Part shown: positions 43,219 through 52,572 of the stretch, one piece after another
Layout of the letters: every line of letters starts with the position of its first letter
Numbering within the stretch: position 1 is the stretch's first letter
Source of the DNA: Nocardioides jensenii JCM 1364 = NBRC 14755
Lineage (GTDB): Bacteria > Actinomycetota > Actinomycetes > Propionibacteriales > Nocardioidaceae
Direction of reading: 5' to 3'
Length of the DNA stretch: 64,000 bases
NCBI RefSeq assembly: GCF_001552535.1
Contig: NZ_BCRJ01000024.1
Coordinates: 45,365-109,364 of the forward strand
Program-made: the position numbers and the translations under genes
The notes under the pieces: generated by a model
Databases searched by the model: none
Seen by the model: only the letters and a program-made list of their open reading frames with translations
What the model was told of the DNA's origin: nothing

Positions 43219-44922
43219 TCATCGTGTCAGCGCGCGGCACCTCGCCGGCACCGCGTCGTCACCCGACTCCCGGCAGCGCGCGAAGCGTTCGAGCCGGCGC
43301 TGCATCCGGCGCACCTCACCCTGCTTCGCGGGGTCGGCGTAGCTGTTGCTGCGCTCGTAGGGTGCATCCCGGTAGTCGTAGAACTCCCAGGCGTAGTCGG
43401 TGCTCTCCCAGTCGTCGTCGAGGTCGAGGCGCACCAGCAGTGCGTCCCGACTCCGGATCGCGAGGTACGACGGGATGATGTCGATGGTTCCGCCCGAGTA
43501 GACCTTGTCGGGATCCATCCCGAGCGAGGGTGCGTAGGTGTGCTCGAAGAACGCGTAGCGGCTGCCGTGCGTCGCGGCGTCGGCGAGACTGGGCGCGAGC
43601 GACGTACCCGAACGCCACGCCGGTGGGGCGACGCCGGCCAGGTCCTGGAAGGTCGTGGCGAGGTCGATGTTGTTGACCACCTGTCGGCGCACGCCCGGCT
43701 CGACGGCGGGACCGACCACGAGCAGCGGCACGTGGGCGTCGGAGTCGTAGGGCGCGCCCTTGCCGCGTTCGAGGTCATGCTGGCCGAGGTGGAACCCGTT
43801 GTCGGACGTGAGCACGACGTAGGTGTCGTCGTCGACCGCGGCCAGGATCCGCTCGACCATGCGGTCGATGGAGGCCACCATGCGGGCCCGGTTGCGCAGG
43901 TCGACCACGGCATCCTCACCCTGCAGGAGCGTGGTCGTGGGCTTCCACCCCGGCGCCGGCCTGCCGTCCGCGCGCACCGGCAGGTTGTCGGTCTGGTCGT
44001 CGCCGTGGCCCACGAGGTCGTCGAGGCCGAGGTCGCCGCAGTCGACCCGGCCACAGTTGCCCAGGGCACCGTGGTGGCCGACACGATCACGCATCGCCGG
44101 CGGGAAGAGCGGCTCCTCGGGCCAGGGTGTGTCCCCGTTGACCCTGCTGTGAGGGCCGTAGGGCGCCACCTCGAGATAGAAGGGCTCCTCGCGCGGGGTG
44201 CGCCGGCGGATGAAGTCGAGGGCCAGGTCCTGGGTCACCGTGCCGGCGTAGGCAGCATCCTTCTCGGCGTCGCTCGCCGATGCGGGAGGTATCGGGTGCT
44301 CCCTGGTGCGCAGCTCGCCGCCCTCGACGTACGAGCTGGCGAAACCCCAGCCGTCGTACGCCGACCCGAACAGGGCGTTGAACTCGCTCCACCCCGCCGG
44401 CAGCTCCAGGTCGGTCATGCCGGGCTCGAACTGGTTGAGGTACTTGCCGACGAAACCGGTCGTGTAGCCGGCCTCCCGGAGCTGCACGTTGACCGATCGG
44501 TGGGTGTTCTCATTGGCCGAGAACGCCTCCCAGCCGCCGATCGGCCCGTAGGGGTTGGGCAGGTTGGCGGTGTTGGTCAGCACCCCGGTCTGGTGCGGGT
44601 ACTGCCCGGTCATCAGGCTCGAGCGCGACACGCAGCACAGGGAGTCGACCACGAACGCCCGGTCGTACGTCGCCCCCTGTCGCCGCATCGCCTCCGCCGA
44701 GCGCATGGTCTGCAGCAGGTCCATGGAGAAGTCGTCCATCAGCACCAGCACGATGTTGGGTCGGACCGGGATCTCGGCCGGCGCCGCGATCGTGGTGGGC
44801 GGCGCGCCGTGCGCGTTCGCGTCGGCGACGGTGGCCGGAGAGCGCCCGGTCACGACGACGACGGCGGCCACGGCGACGAGGAGCGTCGCCAAGAGCGCAA
44901 GGGACAACACCCGGAACCGCAC
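43219..44922 (-). CDS. sulfatase family protein, exported or membrane-anchored
   Basis: This 567-residue alkaline-phosphatase-superfamily protein has an N-terminal hydrophobic helix (about residues 5-26), then PNIVLVLMDDFSMDLL with the metal-binding Asp pair. The modification site reads LCCVSRSSLMTGQYP, so Val occupies the Pro/Ala position of the C-x-P/A-x-R formylglycine motif. Further blocks are GFVGKYLNQ, VLTSDNGFHLGQHDLERGKG and SDAHVPLLVVGP. Start GTG 44922 has GGGGG seven bases upstream; TTG 44928 is less well placed. Substrate unknown. Confidence 0.85.
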   Translation of the reverse strand: MRFRVLSLALLATLLVAVAAVVVVTGRSPATVADANAHGAPPTTIAAPAEIPVRPNIVLVLMDDFSMDLLQTMRSAEAMRRQGATYDRAFVVDSLCCVSRSSLMTGQYPHQTGVLTNTANLPNPYGPIGGWEAFSANENTHRSVNVQLREAGYTTGFVGKYLNQFEPGMTDLELPAGWSEFNALFGSAYDGWGFASSYVEGGELRTREHPIPPASASDAEKDAAYAGTVTQDLALDFIRRRTPREEPFYLEVAPYGPHSRVNGDTPWPEEPLFPPAMRDRVGHHGALGNCGRVDCGDLGLDDLVGHGDDQTDNLPVRADGRPAPGWKPTTTLLQGEDAVVDLRNRARMVASIDRMVERILAAVDDDTYVVLTSDNGFHLGQHDLERGKGAPYDSDAHVPLLVVGPAVEPGVRRQVVNNIDLATTFQDLAGVAPPAWRSGTSLAPSLADAATHGSRYAFFEHTYAPSLGMDPDKVYSGGTIDIIPSYLAIRSRDALLVRLDLDDDWESTDYAWEFYDYRDAPYERSNSYADPAKQGEVRRMQRRLERFARCRESGDDAVPARCRALTR

Positions 44923-45030
44923 CCGCAAACCCCCGTCTGGTTCGAGCCTCTGCCCTGTAGACGTCGGTGAGGCCCGAAAGGTTGCGCCGGGGAGGGCGTG
45001 ATCTTCTCAGGAGATGCCCGATCGATCTGC

Positions 45031-45120
45031 CGGACCGTGCGACAGGTAAGTCCCTGCCGTGGCGCCGATCCCGGGCGTGCCAGTCGCGGTTCGGGGCCCG
45101 GTTACCTGTCCTGCGGTCCG
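45031..45120. repeat. 19-bp imperfect inverted repeat with a 52-base spacer
   Basis: CGGACCGTGCGACAGGTAA (45031-45049) and TTACCTGTCCTGCGGTCCG (45102-45120) pair at 16 of 19 positions, with the three mismatches grouped. It lies in the 218 bases between the PhzE-like stop and the sulfatase start. It may be a structured leader, a terminator, a small RNA or a regulator site. I see no known riboswitch consensus. Confidence 0.6.
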
Positions 45121-45140
45121 GGTCGGCTCCCGGTCGCGGC

Positions 45141-47048
45141 TCAGGTCAGGAGCTCGCGCATCAGGTCGTGGATCAGGTCGTAGCCGTTCTCGGTCAGGAT
45201 CGACTCCGCGTGGAACTGGATACCCCGGAAGTGCGGCCCGCGCACGAGGTGCACGTCACCGGACTCGGGGTCGGCCTCGACCGTGACCCCGTCGGGAGCC
45301 TGACCCTCGACCCTTCCGACGAAGGTGTTGTAGAAACCGACTCGTTCGGTGCGGCCGTCGATCGTGACCGGCGACTGGGTGCCCTGGAAGACGATGTCCT
45401 TGTAGGCAAGGGGAATCCCCAACCGCTGGCACAGCGTCTGGTGCCCCAGGCACACCGCGAGGAACGGCTGCTCGGCGGCCAGGAGCGCGTCGACCGCGGT
45501 CCGGAACGTGACGATCTTCGGGTGGCCGTCGTCGCGCGGGTCACCAGGGCCGGGGCCGACGATGACCAGGTCGAACCCGTCGAGCGCACCCGGCGCGTAG
45601 TCCTCGTGGCGGACCACGGTCGAGGTCATGCCGAGCACGGTGAGCACGTGCCGCAGCATGTTCACGAAGTCGTCCTCGCCGTCGAGGATCACCACGGACT
45701 TGCCCTTCAGGGCGACGTCGGGCGCCGCCCCTTCCTGGTCGGTGAGCCAGAACTTCGAGAGCCGCTGGTTGCGGGCGTTCAGGGCGATCAGCACGTCCTC
45801 GTCACGGGCCAGCTCGCCGAGACTCTCGGGAGGCGCGGCCGCCGGGGGCACCAGCCCGAAGGCGCTCAGGATGCCGCCCGCCTTGGCGTGCGTCTCGCGC
45901 ACCTCGGTGGCCGGGTCGGAGTCCCGCACCAGGGTGGCTCCGGCGACCACCCGGAGCACGCCCTCGGTGCTGACGTCTGCGGTGCGGATGACGATCGGGC
46001 TGTCGAGGGTCGGCTGTCCCTCGCCGTCGCGACCGAAGAGCGCCAGCGCTGCACCGTAGTAGGCGCGGCCCTCGGGCTCGTACTTCGCGATCAGGCGGCA
46101 GGCGTTCTCGACGGGCGAGCCGGTGAGCGTGGCGGCGTACATCGTGTCGCGCAGGACCTCGCGCGGGTCGCGGTCGGTGCGGCCGGCCAGGAGGTACTCG
46201 GTGTGCACGAGGTGGGTCATCGGCTTGAGGAACGGGCCGAGCACCTGGCCGCCCTCGTGGCAGATGTCGCACATCATCTTGAGCTCTTCGTCGACGACCA
46301 TGAAGAGCTCGTAGATCTCCTTCTCGTCGGCGAGGAACTCCAGCAGCTGCGCCTTGGTCTGCTCCTGCGGTTGCGCCTGCTTGGGCAGGTGGAACGTGCC
46401 CGAGATCGGGTTCATCCGCACGTCGCCGCCCTGGATGCTGACGTGGCGCTCCGGGCTCGCCCCCACGAGGTAGCGGTCGCCGGTGAAGAAGACATAGGTC
46501 CAGTACGCACCGCGCTCGCGCTCGAGCAACCGGCGCAGCACGGTCAGCGCCTGGTCGTCGCCCCAGCCGCGGGCCTTGGCCCGGTAGTTGCGGGCCACCA
46601 CGAGGTTGGCGCCCTCTCCGTTGCCGATCTCCTCGGCGATGACCTTCTCGACCACGTGGGTGTAGTCGTCGTCGCTGGAGTCGAAGCCGCCCGGGTCGTC
46701 GAACTCGACCGGTACGTCGGGCAGGGCGGCGAGCAGGTCGGCGTACGCCACGTGCTGCTCGAGGTCGATGTCGACGACGACCAACGGGGTTTCGTCGTCG
46801 ATCGCGTCGAAGCCGCGCTCCCGGACCTGGCGGTAGGGCACCGCCACGAGTCGGTCGAACTGCCGGCCGTCGGTGGGGACGCCGGTCTCGAGCGGCACGT
46901 CGAGCAGGCTCTCCACGACGGTGCGCCGGCCGCCGACCAGCGACAGGGTTGCTGCGTCCTTCTGGCGGACGATGGCCCAGGCCTCGTGGCCCCGCAGCTC
47001 CTCCAGCGCAGCGCGCGCATCGGTCGGGGCGGCAGGGGTCTCGGGCAT
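45141..47048 (-). CDS. PhzE-like/anthranilate synthase-type TrpE-TrpG fusion
   Basis: This 635-residue protein fuses a chorismate-binding domain (about residues 1-420) to a glutamine amidotransferase (about 440-635). The first has RMNPISGTFHLP, MTHLVHTEYLL, and AATLTGSPVENACRLI. The second has FLAVCLGHQTLCQRLG with nucleophile Cys and IQFHAESILTENG. The PISGT motif and length resemble PhzE/SgcD-type 2-amino-2-deoxyisochorismate synthases and clade-3 TrpE fusions rather than housekeeping TrpE. No phenazine, enediyne or trp genes are adjacent. The product is undecided between anthranilate and aminodeoxyisochorismate. Confidence 0.82.
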   Translation of the reverse strand: MPETPAAPTDARAALEELRGHEAWAIVRQKDAATLSLVGGRRTVVESLLDVPLETGVPTDGRQFDRLVAVPYRQVRERGFDAIDDETPLVVVDIDLEQHVAYADLLAALPDVPVEFDDPGGFDSSDDDYTHVVEKVIAEEIGNGEGANLVVARNYRAKARGWGDDQALTVLRRLLERERGAYWTYVFFTGDRYLVGASPERHVSIQGGDVRMNPISGTFHLPKQAQPQEQTKAQLLEFLADEKEIYELFMVVDEELKMMCDICHEGGQVLGPFLKPMTHLVHTEYLLAGRTDRDPREVLRDTMYAATLTGSPVENACRLIAKYEPEGRAYYGAALALFGRDGEGQPTLDSPIVIRTADVSTEGVLRVVAGATLVRDSDPATEVRETHAKAGGILSAFGLVPPAAAPPESLGELARDEDVLIALNARNQRLSKFWLTDQEGAAPDVALKGKSVVILDGEDDFVNMLRHVLTVLGMTSTVVRHEDYAPGALDGFDLVIVGPGPGDPRDDGHPKIVTFRTAVDALLAAEQPFLAVCLGHQTLCQRLGIPLAYKDIVFQGTQSPVTIDGRTERVGFYNTFVGRVEGQAPDGVTVEADPESGDVHLVRGPHFRGIQFHAESILTENGYDLIHDLMRELLT

Positions 47049-47189
47049 GGCCGAAGCCTAGCGGCGCACCACGGTACGGCGGCACAGTGCTCACGTGGTG
47101 GGTTCGGGCCCCGGATGCACGAAGTCGCCGTCCGGTTGGACCCGGACGACGACTTCGTGGCGCGTGCGGCGATGTACGCCGGCGAGCGG

Positions 47190-48608
47190 TCAGAGTGCGC
47201 GGAGGATGTCCTCCACGCGGTCCTTGGCGTCACCGAAGAGCATCTGCGAGTTCTCCCGGAAGAACAGCGGGTTCTGGACGCCGGCGTAGCCGGAGGCCAT
47301 CGACCGCTTGAACACCACGACGTTCTCGGCGTTCCACACCGTCAGCACCGGCATGCCGGCGATCGGGCTCGACGGGTCCTCCGCGGCGGCGGGGTTGACG
47401 GTGTCGTTGGCACCGATCACCAACACCACGGTGGTGTCGTCGAAGTCGTCGTTGATCTCGTCGAGCTCCAGGACGATGTCGTAGGGCACCTTCGCCTCGG
47501 CGAGCAGCACGTTCATGTGACCGGGCAACCGGCCGGCGACCGGGTGGATGCCGAAGCGGACCTCGATTCCCTTGTCCCGCAGCTTGGAGGTCAGCTGCGC
47601 GACGCCGTACTGCGCCTGGGCCACCGCCATCCCGTAGCCGGGGGTGATGATCACCGACTTGGCGTGGGTGAGCAGGTCGGCGACGTCCTCGGCGTTGGTC
47701 TCGCGGTGCTCGCCGTAGTCGGTGTCCTCCGACGGGCCGGCCTCGATGCCGAAGCCACCGGCGATCACCGAGATGAACGAGCGGTTCATCGCGGTGCACA
47801 TGATGTAGGACAGGTAGGCACCCGAGGAACCGACCAGCGCGCCGACGATGATCAGCAGGTTGTTGTTGAGCAGGAAGCCCGACGCGGCCGCGGCCCACCC
47901 GGAGTAGCTGTTCAACATCGACACGACCACGGGCATGTCACCGCCGCCGATCGAGGCGACCAGGTGCCAGCCCAGGGCCAGCGCGACGATCGTGACCACG
48001 ATCAGCAGCCACAGGGACGGGTCGATCACGAACCACACCGTCAGGGCTGCGAAGAGGACCAGGGCACCGAGGTTGATGAAGTTCTTGCCCGGCAGCACCA
48101 GGGGCGCGGACTTCATCTTCGCCGACAGCTTCAGGTTGGCCACGATCGAGCCGGTGAAGGTGACCGCACCGATGAACACGCCGATGAAGACCTCGGCGGA
48201 GTGGATGCCGAGCAGGTCGGCGTGCTCCAGGATCCGGGCGTCGGCACCGTGCGGGTGCGCCTCGATGTGCAGGTAGCCGTTCCAGCCGACCAGCACCGCG
48301 GCCAACCCCACGAAGGAGTGCAGCAGGGCGATCAGCTCGGGCATGCCGGTCATCTCGACCGTGCGAGCCAGTTGCAGGCCGACCAGGGCACCGACGATCA
48401 CGGCCGCGATCAGCAGGCCGAGCCCGAGGCCCTCGATGTCCTTGTCGATGGCCAGGACCACGGTCGCGACCAGGGCGATCGCCATGCCGGCGATGCCGTA
48501 GTAGTTGCCGGCCTTGGCGGACTCGTGCTTGGACAGCCCGGCGAGGGCAAGGATGAAGAGCAGGGCGGCTACGACGTAGGCAGCGGCCGATGCGGATTCG
48601 ATGCTCAT
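47190..48608 (-). CDS. pntB: NAD(P) transhydrogenase subunit beta
   Basis: This 472-residue subunit has about eight transmembrane helices in the first 270 residues, then the NADP-binding domain (dIII) with [40 protein letters not shown] and [20 protein letters not shown]. With PntA it transfers hydride from NADH to NADP+ driven by the proton gradient. The ATG follows GAGGAAA and lies 18 bases after the pntA stop. The 141 bases downstream hold no convincing gene. Confidence 0.93.
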   Translation of the reverse strand: MSIESASAAAYVVAALLFILALAGLSKHESAKAGNYYGIAGMAIALVATVVLAIDKDIEGLGLGLLIAAVIVGALVGLQLARTVEMTGMPELIALLHSFVGLAAVLVGWNGYLHIEAHPHGADARILEHADLLGIHSAEVFIGVFIGAVTFTGSIVANLKLSAKMKSAPLVLPGKNFINLGALVLFAALTVWFVIDPSLWLLIVVTIVALALGWHLVASIGGGDMPVVVSMLNSYSGWAAAASGFLLNNNLLIIVGALVGSSGAYLSYIMCTAMNRSFISVIAGGFGIEAGPSEDTDYGEHRETNAEDVADLLTHAKSVIITPGYGMAVAQAQYGVAQLTSKLRDKGIEVRFGIHPVAGRLPGHMNVLLAEAKVPYDIVLELDEINDDFDDTTVVLVIGANDTVNPAAAEDPSSPIAGMPVLTVWNAENVVVFKRSMASGYAGVQNPLFFRENSQMLFGDAKDRVEDILRAL

Positions 48609-48626
48609 GATTTCCTCAGCTACCTA

Positions 48627-50150
48627 TCAAGACCTGGAGAACATGGCGAGCATGCGGCGGGTCACCGCGAAGCCACCGAAGACGTTGATGCTGGCGAGCA
48701 GGATCGCCACGAAGGACACCGCGGTGATCGTGCCGTCGTAGCGGCCGATCGTCTCGAGCGCGCCGACGACGATGATCCCGGAGATCGCGTTGGTCACCGA
48801 CATCAGCGGCGTGTGCAGCGCGTGGTGGACCTTGCCGATCACGTAGTAGCCGATCACCACGGCCAGTGCGAAGACGGTCAGGTTCATCTGCAACTGGGCG
48901 GGAGACGCCGCGACCAGCAGGAAGAACAACAGGGCCGCGCCACCGATGATGCCGTAGGTGCGCGCCGGGCTGGCCGGCTTCTTCTCCTCCTTGACCGCCA
49001 CCTCGGCGGCCGGAGCTGCGACGGGCGCGGCGGAGACCTGCACGGGCGGTGCCGGCCAGGTCGACTCACCGTTGCGTACGACGCAGATCGAGCGCTGCAC
49101 CACGTCATCGAAGTCCAGGACCAGCTGCCCGTCCTTCTCCGGCGTCATCAGCTTGAGCAGGTTGACCAGGTTGGTGCCGTAGAGCTGTGAGGCCTGGGCC
49201 GGCAGCCGACCGGCGAGGTCGGTGTAGCCGATGATGGTGACGCCGTTCGCGGTGGTGACCACCTCGCCGGCGACCGAACCCTCCACGTTGCCGCCGGACC
49301 CGGCAGCCATGTCGACGATGACGCTTCCCGACTTCATCGAGGCGACCATCTCCGCGGTGATCAACCGCGGAGCAGCGCGCCCCGGGATCAGCGCCGTGGT
49401 GATCGCGATGTCGACCCCGGGCATGGTCTCGGTGTAGAGGGCGGCTGCGCGGGCGTTGTAGTCGTCGCCCATCTCCTTGGCGTAACCGGTGGCCGACACC
49501 TCGGCGGACGGGTCCTCCACCGCGAGGTACTCACCACCGAGCGACTTCACCTGGTCCGCGACCTCGGGGCGCGGGTCAGTGGCCTTGACCACCGCTCCGA
49601 GTGAACCGGCCGCACCGATCGCGGCGAGACCCGCGACACCGGCACCGGCAACCAGCACCGTGGCCGGCGGGACCTTGCCCGCAGCCGTGACCTGGCCGGT
49701 GAAGAACCGACCGAAGACATGAGCAGCCTCGACCACGGCGCGGTAGCCCGCGATATTTGCCATCGAGCTCAACACGTCGAGCGACTGCGCACGCGAGATG
49801 CGCGGCACGGCATCCATCGACAGGGCGGTGATCGGACGGGCCGTGAGATCAGCGACGACACTCTCGTCCAGCCGGGCGTTGAGGATGCCGATCAGCGTCG
49901 CGTTCTCCCGCAGCTGGTCCAGCTGAGCGTCCGCCGGCGCGTTCACGCCGAGGACGATGTCGCCCTCGAACGGATCGCCGATGCTCGCGCCCGCCTCGAC
50001 GTACGCCTCGTCGGCGAAGCTGGAGGCGACACCGGCGCCGGTCTCGACGATGACGTCATAGCCGAGCTTGAGCAGCTGGCCGACAGTGGCAGGAGTCGCA
50101 GCGACCCGGGTCTCCCCGGACTGTGCCTCCCTGATGACGCCGATGATCAT
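48627..50150 (-). CDS. pntA: NAD(P) transhydrogenase subunit alpha
   Basis: This 507-residue single-chain alpha subunit has an alanine-dehydrogenase-like NAD domain (dI, about residues 1-370). MIIGVIREAQSGETRVAATP starts it, and the Rossmann motif VLVAGAGVAGLAAIGAAGSLG and RQD-loop-like stretch LDVLSSMANIAGYRAVVEAA follow. Three or four C-terminal helices (about 395-490) form part of the proton channel. Here the soluble and membrane parts are not split into PntAA/PntAB. The start region has TGATCA-TG-TGATCA (50144-50157) across the ATG; its meaning is unclear. Confidence 0.93.
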   Translation of the reverse strand: MIIGVIREAQSGETRVAATPATVGQLLKLGYDVIVETGAGVASSFADEAYVEAGASIGDPFEGDIVLGVNAPADAQLDQLRENATLIGILNARLDESVVADLTARPITALSMDAVPRISRAQSLDVLSSMANIAGYRAVVEAAHVFGRFFTGQVTAAGKVPPATVLVAGAGVAGLAAIGAAGSLGAVVKATDPRPEVADQVKSLGGEYLAVEDPSAEVSATGYAKEMGDDYNARAAALYTETMPGVDIAITTALIPGRAAPRLITAEMVASMKSGSVIVDMAAGSGGNVEGSVAGEVVTTANGVTIIGYTDLAGRLPAQASQLYGTNLVNLLKLMTPEKDGQLVLDFDDVVQRSICVVRNGESTWPAPPVQVSAAPVAAPAAEVAVKEEKKPASPARTYGIIGGAALLFFLLVAASPAQLQMNLTVFALAVVIGYYVIGKVHHALHTPLMSVTNAISGIIVVGALETIGRYDGTITAVSFVAILLASINVFGGFAVTRRMLAMFSRS

Positions 50151-50353
50151 GTGATCACTCCGATTCGATGCTGATGACGACCGCGCGGTCTGTTGCGACG
50201 TACCCGGTTCCGGCAGGGCTCCGCATGGGTCGCGGACACCTGTCGGTTGGGTGGCAATCTAGGGCCCAGCCGCTCAGTATTCGGGCACCCGTCCCACCAT
50301 GCGGATCGTGAGTCACGCCTCAGTGCCCGGCGCGCCCATCCTCGGACGCCGAC

Positions 50354-52474
50354 TCAGTGGCCTCTGAGACCGTAACGCTCCCACCAACGCAGGAGCGGGC
50401 CGGGGGCCCACCAGTTCCAACGCCCCAGCAGCTTCATCGTCGCCGGCACCAGCAGAGCCCGGACGACGGTCGCGTCGAGAAGCAGCGCGACGAGCATGCC
50501 GATGCCGATCATCTTCATGAACACGATGCCGCTCAGCCCGAAGGCGCCGATCACGATCGCCAGCAACAGGGCAGCACTGGTGATGATCCGTCCGGTCTTC
50601 TGCAGCCCGATCGCGACCGCCCGGTCGTTGTCATGGCTGAGGTCCCACTGCTCCCGCACCCGGGAGAGCAGGAACACCTCGTAGTCCATCGAGAGACCGA
50701 ACAGGATGGCCAGCATGAGGATCGGCTGGGTGGCGTCGAGGTAGCCCTGCGACTCGAAGCCGAGCAGACCCTCGAGGTGACCGTCGGCAAAGATCCAGGT
50801 CACGACGCCGAACGAGGCCGTGATCGAGATCGCGTTCATCACCACGGCCTTCACCGGGAGCACCACCGACCCGAACGCGAGGAAGAGCAGGAGCAGCATC
50901 ACGCCGATCACGATCAGGCCCATCCAGGGCAGGTGGGCACCGACGGAGTCGAGCAGGTCGACCGTGGTCGCGGCGAGCCCGCCGACGAGCACCGTGCCGC
51001 CGTCGGGCCGAAGCTCGCGGATCCGCTCGACGACGCGTTGCGACAGCTCCGACTGACTGTTTCCCTCCCAGGTGGCCTGCAGGAGCGTCACGTCGCCCGC
51101 GGTCTCGACCGGCCGCACCGACACCTCGGGGGCGCGCAGGCCTTCGATGCGGTCGACGTACGCCGCCACGTCGGCCTTGCTGACCCCGTCCAGGAGCAGA
51201 TTGGCACTGGAGGCCTCCGGGCCGAACTCGGTGTTCAGCTTGTCGGCAGCCACATGCGCCGGCGCATCCGAAGGCAGCACGCGGTAGTCGACGCTTCCCC
51301 ATGTGACACCGAGGAAGGGGGAGGCGATCGCGAGGAGGCTGACGGTGACCACGACGGTCACGACCACAGGCCGGCGCATCACACCGTGAGCCAGACGCGC
51401 CCAGGCGCCGTGGTCGTTGCCGACCGAGACCGGGCGGTGCCGACGCCACGGCAGCCGTCCACCGTCGACCCGGCGGCCGAGCAGGCGCAGCACGGCCGGG
51501 AGCACGGTCAGTGCGGAGACCATGGCCACGATGACCGCCGCCATGCCGCCGTACCCCATGGACTTGAGGAAGCTCTGCGGGAAGACCAGGAGCGAGCTCA
51601 ACGCCGCGGCGACGGTCAGCCCCGAGACCAGCACCGTGCGGCCGGCGGTGGCCATGGTCACCGTGATCGCCTCCCCCGCGGCGTCCGGATCGTCCTCCGG
51701 CCGGCGGGCCAGCTCCTCGCGGAAGCGGCTGATGATGAACAGCGCATAGTCGATGGCCAGACCCAGCCCGATCAGCGTGATCACGTTGACCGAGAAGATC
51801 GACACCTCGGTGAAGACGGTGAGCAGGCGTACGACGGCCAGCGCGCCCACGACCGCGATGGCGCCGACCAGGACCGGCATGGACGCCGCGACCAGGCTGC
51901 CGAAGATGAGCAGGGAGAGCAGGAGGACGACCGGGGCGGAGATCATCTCGGCCTTCGCCAGGTCCTTCTCGGTGATCTCGTTGACGTCGCCGTAGACCGC
52001 GAAGGCGCCGGCGACGTCGGTCTCGAGACCGTCGGCCCCGAGGTGCGGCTCGAGCTCGTCCCAGCTCTCGAGCAGCTCGTTCTGGGTGTCGCCCTCGAGC
52101 GAGATCGGCACCTGAAGGGCGTGCTTGTCGTGGCTGACCAGCGACGGCGACGGCGTCTCGTAGAAGTTGACGACCTGCGTCGTCACGCCGGGCAGGTCGG
52201 CGATCGTGGCGCGCACCGAGGACTCGAAGGTGGGATCGCCGACGGTGTGGTCGTCGCTGGAGTAGATCGCGACCACATCGACGGTGCGGTTGCCGAAGAC
52301 CTGACGCTCGCGGACCAGCTCGCGGGAGGACTCGCTGGCCGAGTCGTCGAAGCCGCCCTGCGACAGCGAGTCGAAGACGCCGGCCCCGTAGGCACCTGCG
52401 CCGAGCACGGCGAGCACGCCGACGACCAGGATCTGCACTGCCCTGCGGGCGATGATCGCACCCCAGCGTTCCAT
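50354..52474 (-). CDS. MMPL/RND family transporter
   Basis: This 706-residue MmpL-type exporter has twelve expected helices in two sets of six, each following a large extracytoplasmic loop. Typical proton-relay segments are NVITLIGLGLAIDYALFIIS in the first half and LMLAILFGLSMDYEVFLLSR in the second (D-Y pairs). It probably exports lipids or hydrophobic compounds. ATG 52474 is favoured since AAAGGG sits nine bases upstream; ATG 52483 touches that site and longer forms run into the operator. It is divergent from a TetR gene. Confidence 0.9.
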   Translation of the reverse strand: MERWGAIIARRAVQILVVGVLAVLGAGAYGAGVFDSLSQGGFDDSASESSRELVRERQVFGNRTVDVVAIYSSDDHTVGDPTFESSVRATIADLPGVTTQVVNFYETPSPSLVSHDKHALQVPISLEGDTQNELLESWDELEPHLGADGLETDVAGAFAVYGDVNEITEKDLAKAEMISAPVVLLLSLLIFGSLVAASMPVLVGAIAVVGALAVVRLLTVFTEVSIFSVNVITLIGLGLAIDYALFIISRFREELARRPEDDPDAAGEAITVTMATAGRTVLVSGLTVAAALSSLLVFPQSFLKSMGYGGMAAVIVAMVSALTVLPAVLRLLGRRVDGGRLPWRRHRPVSVGNDHGAWARLAHGVMRRPVVVTVVVTVSLLAIASPFLGVTWGSVDYRVLPSDAPAHVAADKLNTEFGPEASSANLLLDGVSKADVAAYVDRIEGLRAPEVSVRPVETAGDVTLLQATWEGNSQSELSQRVVERIRELRPDGGTVLVGGLAATTVDLLDSVGAHLPWMGLIVIGVMLLLLFLAFGSVVLPVKAVVMNAISITASFGVVTWIFADGHLEGLLGFESQGYLDATQPILMLAILFGLSMDYEVFLLSRVREQWDLSHDNDRAVAIGLQKTGRIITSAALLLAIVIGAFGLSGIVFMKMIGIGMLVALLLDATVVRALLVPATMKLLGRWNWWAPGPLLRWWERYGLRGH

Positions 52475-52508
52475 GACGGACATCCCTTTGTGATGGTGTA
52501 TCAGAATA

Positions 52509-52523
52509 GTTAACGCCGTTAAC
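52509..52523. promoter_or_regulatory. palindromic operator between MMPL and tetR genes
   Basis: GTTAACGCCGTTAAC is a perfect 15-bp palindrome except for its central base. It is followed by GGTAAAC and AGTGTAAACT, which extend the AT-rich region. It lies 35 bases before the MMPL ATG and 50 bases before the tetR GTG, the right place for a TetR dimer site. Confidence 0.75.
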
Positions 52524-52572
52524 GGTAAACAGTGTAAACTCGCCGCGTCAACCACGTATCGAAGGATTTCTC

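Noticed and set aside
47049..47189. Possible small plus-strand gene starting MHEVAVRLDPDDDFVARAAM near 47117
   Set aside because: The start looks protein-like, but the frame runs on antisense into pntB with no stop for a long way and no ribosome site.
44967..49190. Very long open frame on the plus strand opposite the PhzE-like and pnt genes
   Set aside because: It is rich in Asp, Gly, Arg, His and Val, a typical antisense shadow of GC-rich genes. The minus strand holds three clearly recognisable genes there.
50144..50157. TGATCA-TG-TGATCA across the pntA start as an operator
   Set aside because: Short palindromes of this kind arise easily here because the ATG ATC ATC start fixes half of it. 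No regulator is adjacent.
50357..52513. Long plus-strand open frame opposite the MMPL transporter
   Set aside because: It has the same shadow composition, and the MMPL protein on the minus strand is unambiguous.
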